The notes below the pieces were generated by a model that saw only the letters and a program-made list of their open reading frames with translations, had not been told where the DNA came from and did no database searches. Made by a program: the position numbers and the translations under genes. DNA of 64,000 bases. It comes from Saccharibacillus alkalitolerans (GTDB lineage Bacteria > Bacillota > Bacilli > Paenibacillales > Paenibacillaceae). Positions 62,763-64,000 of this stretch are shown piece by piece (within the stretch, counting starts at the first letter, position 1; every line of letters begins with the position of its first letter). The DNA is taken from positions 186,001-250,000 of the forward strand of contig NZ_JAAFGS010000005.1 in the NCBI RefSeq assembly GCF_011090185.1, written 5' to 3'.

Positions 62763-64000
62763 TTATCGGCCCAGTTTCTCGAGGTTTTCTTTCCACTTCT
62801 TCGTCTTGTACTCGAGCAGCTGCGCATAACCGACCTGCTGCGCGTCCTTCTCCGCCTTATCCAGAATGGCCAGCACTTCTTCTTCGCTGCCCGCGTTCAT
62901 AATGGCCTGCGCTCTCGCTTTTTCGTAGATCTCCCCGACGCTCTGTTCGATGATGCCTTCGCTCGAATCGCCGGCCGGGTTCAGATTGACGAATTCCGTC
63001 GTGTCGTACTGCGTTTTCCACGTAATCTCGGACTGCCATTTGGTTTCCCAGCTCTTCTTCTCTTCCGGCAGCGTCGATTCGAATTTCATTTTGGAGTTGT
63101 CCACGTAGACCGTGTTGCCGACCCACTGCAGATTGACCGTGGAGTTCATCAGCTCGTCGCGCCCCTTCGTGTCCGTCGTGAACGCATCCGTGAAGATCGG
63201 CGCATCGTCTTCGTCCACGCCTTTCCAATACATGCCTTCCGGTCCCCACATGCTGATCCGCTGGCCTTCCGGACCGGTGAGCCAGTCCAGGAAAGCGAAG
63301 ATCGCTTCCGGGTCCTTCGCCGACTTCGTGATCACGCTGACGTTCCAACCGAGCTGGTTGTAAGTGCCCGGGAAAATTTTGTTTTTGTCCAGTCCTTCCT
63401 TATGCACCGGCCAAACCATGATATAGCCGGCTTCCGGGTCTTCCGCGCTCAGGATCGAGTTGCCGATCGCTCCGAATTCGGTCGGGCTGGATGCGACGTA
63501 GACGGCCGCTTTGCCGGTAATGATCTTCTGCTCCACCTGCTCCAGCGGCTGCGTGAACGCTTCCTGGCTCATCAGCTTCTCGCGGTACAGCCGATTGGCG
63601 TACACCAGCGTCTCGCGGAACACGTCGTCGGTGAACACGGAAGCCATGGCATCGCCCGACGGAACGGCCATCATGCTGCGCGAACTGTACATATAGGGCC
63701 GATTTTCCGCAAAAGCCGAGCTTATAATGTCGATGCCCGAAGCGGTCTGTCCCACCTCGAGCGGCACCACATCCGGGTACTTCGCCTTAACCTGCTTCAA
63801 ATAATCGTACAGGTCGTCGGTCGTCTCAAGCGGCGGCGCGCCGAGTTCGTTATAGATCTTTTTGTTGACGAGATACCCCGCGTTGCCGTTCGGCTGCGTC
63901 GTGTACCAGTTCGGGAACTGGTACAGCTTGCCGTCCTCCGAGCGCAGCATGTCGAGCGTCTCTTCGCCCGCCCACTTTTTCAGGTTGGGGTACTTGTCCA
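62763..64000 (-). CDS. Extracellular solute-binding protein of a sugar ABC importer, C-terminal part
   Basis: The frame continues past the right edge, so the lipoprotein signal and N-terminal lobe are not visible; about 411 residues are seen. Blocks such as WYTTQPNGNAGYLVNKKIYN, ASGIDIISSAF and FPGTYNQLGWNVSVITKSAK with FLDWLTGPEGQRISMWGPEG are typical of the large family-1 oligosaccharide-binding proteins (LipO/YtcQ-like) of Paenibacillaceae. It precedes the kinase and GH4 genes by 205 bp on the same strand, which suggests uptake of a glycoside. The transporter permeases would lie to the right. Confidence 0.85.
   Translation of the reverse strand, partial: DKYPNLKKWAGEETLDMLRSEDGKLYQFPNWYTTQPNGNAGYLVNKKIYNELGAPPLETTDDLYDYLKQVKAKYPDVVPLEVGQTASGIDIISSAFAENRPYMYSSRSMMAVPSGDAMASVFTDDVFRETLVYANRLYREKLMSQEAFTQPLEQVEQKIITGKAAVYVASSPTEFGAIGNSILSAEDPEAGYIMVWPVHKEGLDKNKIFPGTYNQLGWNVSVITKSAKDPEAIFAFLDWLTGPEGQRISMWGPEGMYWKGVDEDDAPIFTDAFTTDTKGRDELMNSTVNLQWVGNTVYVDNSKMKFESTLPEEKKSWETKWQSEITWKTQYDTTEFVNLNPAGDSSEGIIEQSVGEIYEKARAQAIMNAGSEEEVLAILDKAEKDAQQVGYAQLLEYKTKKWKENLEKLGR

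Overview
The window looks like a chromosomal segment from a GC-rich, spore-former-type Firmicute, most likely Paenibacillaceae (Paenibacillus/Saccharibacillus-like). The evidence is the Firmicute-only gene set (DnaB/DnaI primosome loaders, HprK, HemQ, LicT, YutI/YuzB/YumC/YutJ-type proteins, YycC), the futalosine-pathway enzyme MqnE, strong AGGAGG ribosome binding sites, frequent GTG/TTG starts, sigma-A promoters and U-rich terminators. No tRNA, rRNA, CRISPR array, insertion sequence or prophage was found. Nearly all sequence is ordinary housekeeping and transport DNA.

Layout. 0-9 kb: start of an Mrp antiporter operon with a Usp protein, uvrC, trxA, dnaB-dnaI, then divergent hemQ. 8.4-16.6 kb: secreted proteins, a two-component pair whose response regulator is frameshifted, ndh with a Rex-like operator, ferredoxin-NADP reductase, a cluster of DnaA-box-like sites, and small membrane proteins. 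16.9-25 kb: an ABC importer, a DUF421 protein, hprK, an iscA-type gene, mqnE and a second NDH-2-like flavoprotein. 25-30 kb: two copies of a structured intergenic repeat and a beta-glucoside PTS operon (bglP-bglH-licT) with promoter, cre site, antiterminator RNA and terminator, in which bglP carries an in-frame stop. 30-37 kb: an ECF sigma/regulator pair, yuzB/nfu, a TetR-flavoprotein operon, and metNIQ behind a SAM-I riboswitch. 37-47.5 kb: ctaA, a thioredoxin-like protein, a flippase operon, a Gfo/Idh/MocA oxidoreductase and an mntABCD manganese importer with an MntR-like box. 47.5-60 kb: a gene remnant, two tandem class B penicillin-binding proteins, a membrane transglutaminase, a Toprim protein, ctaB, an M3 peptidase and YycC. 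60-64 kb: a GH4 phospho-glycosidase, a BadF-type kinase and an ABC sugar-binding protein.

How they fit together. Several parts form coherent physiology: respiration and redox (ndh/Rex, Fnr, mqnE, ctaA/ctaB, hemQ), carbon catabolite control (HprK plus a cre site on the bgl promoter), methionine and manganese uptake under classical cis-elements, and cell-wall synthesis (PBPs, flippase).

I do not see a clear new defence or biosynthetic system. The observations most worth a second look are the DnaA-box cluster at 14.95-15.14 kb, the 33-bp tandem repeat between dnaB and dnaI, the paired inverted intergenic repeats at 25 kb, the low-complexity insertion in UvrC, the apparent lesions in bglP and the response regulator, the kinase-GH4 pair beside an ABC sugar-binding protein, and the leader of mqnE. 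All assignments rest on reading the sequence and on recalled family features; no database search was run.
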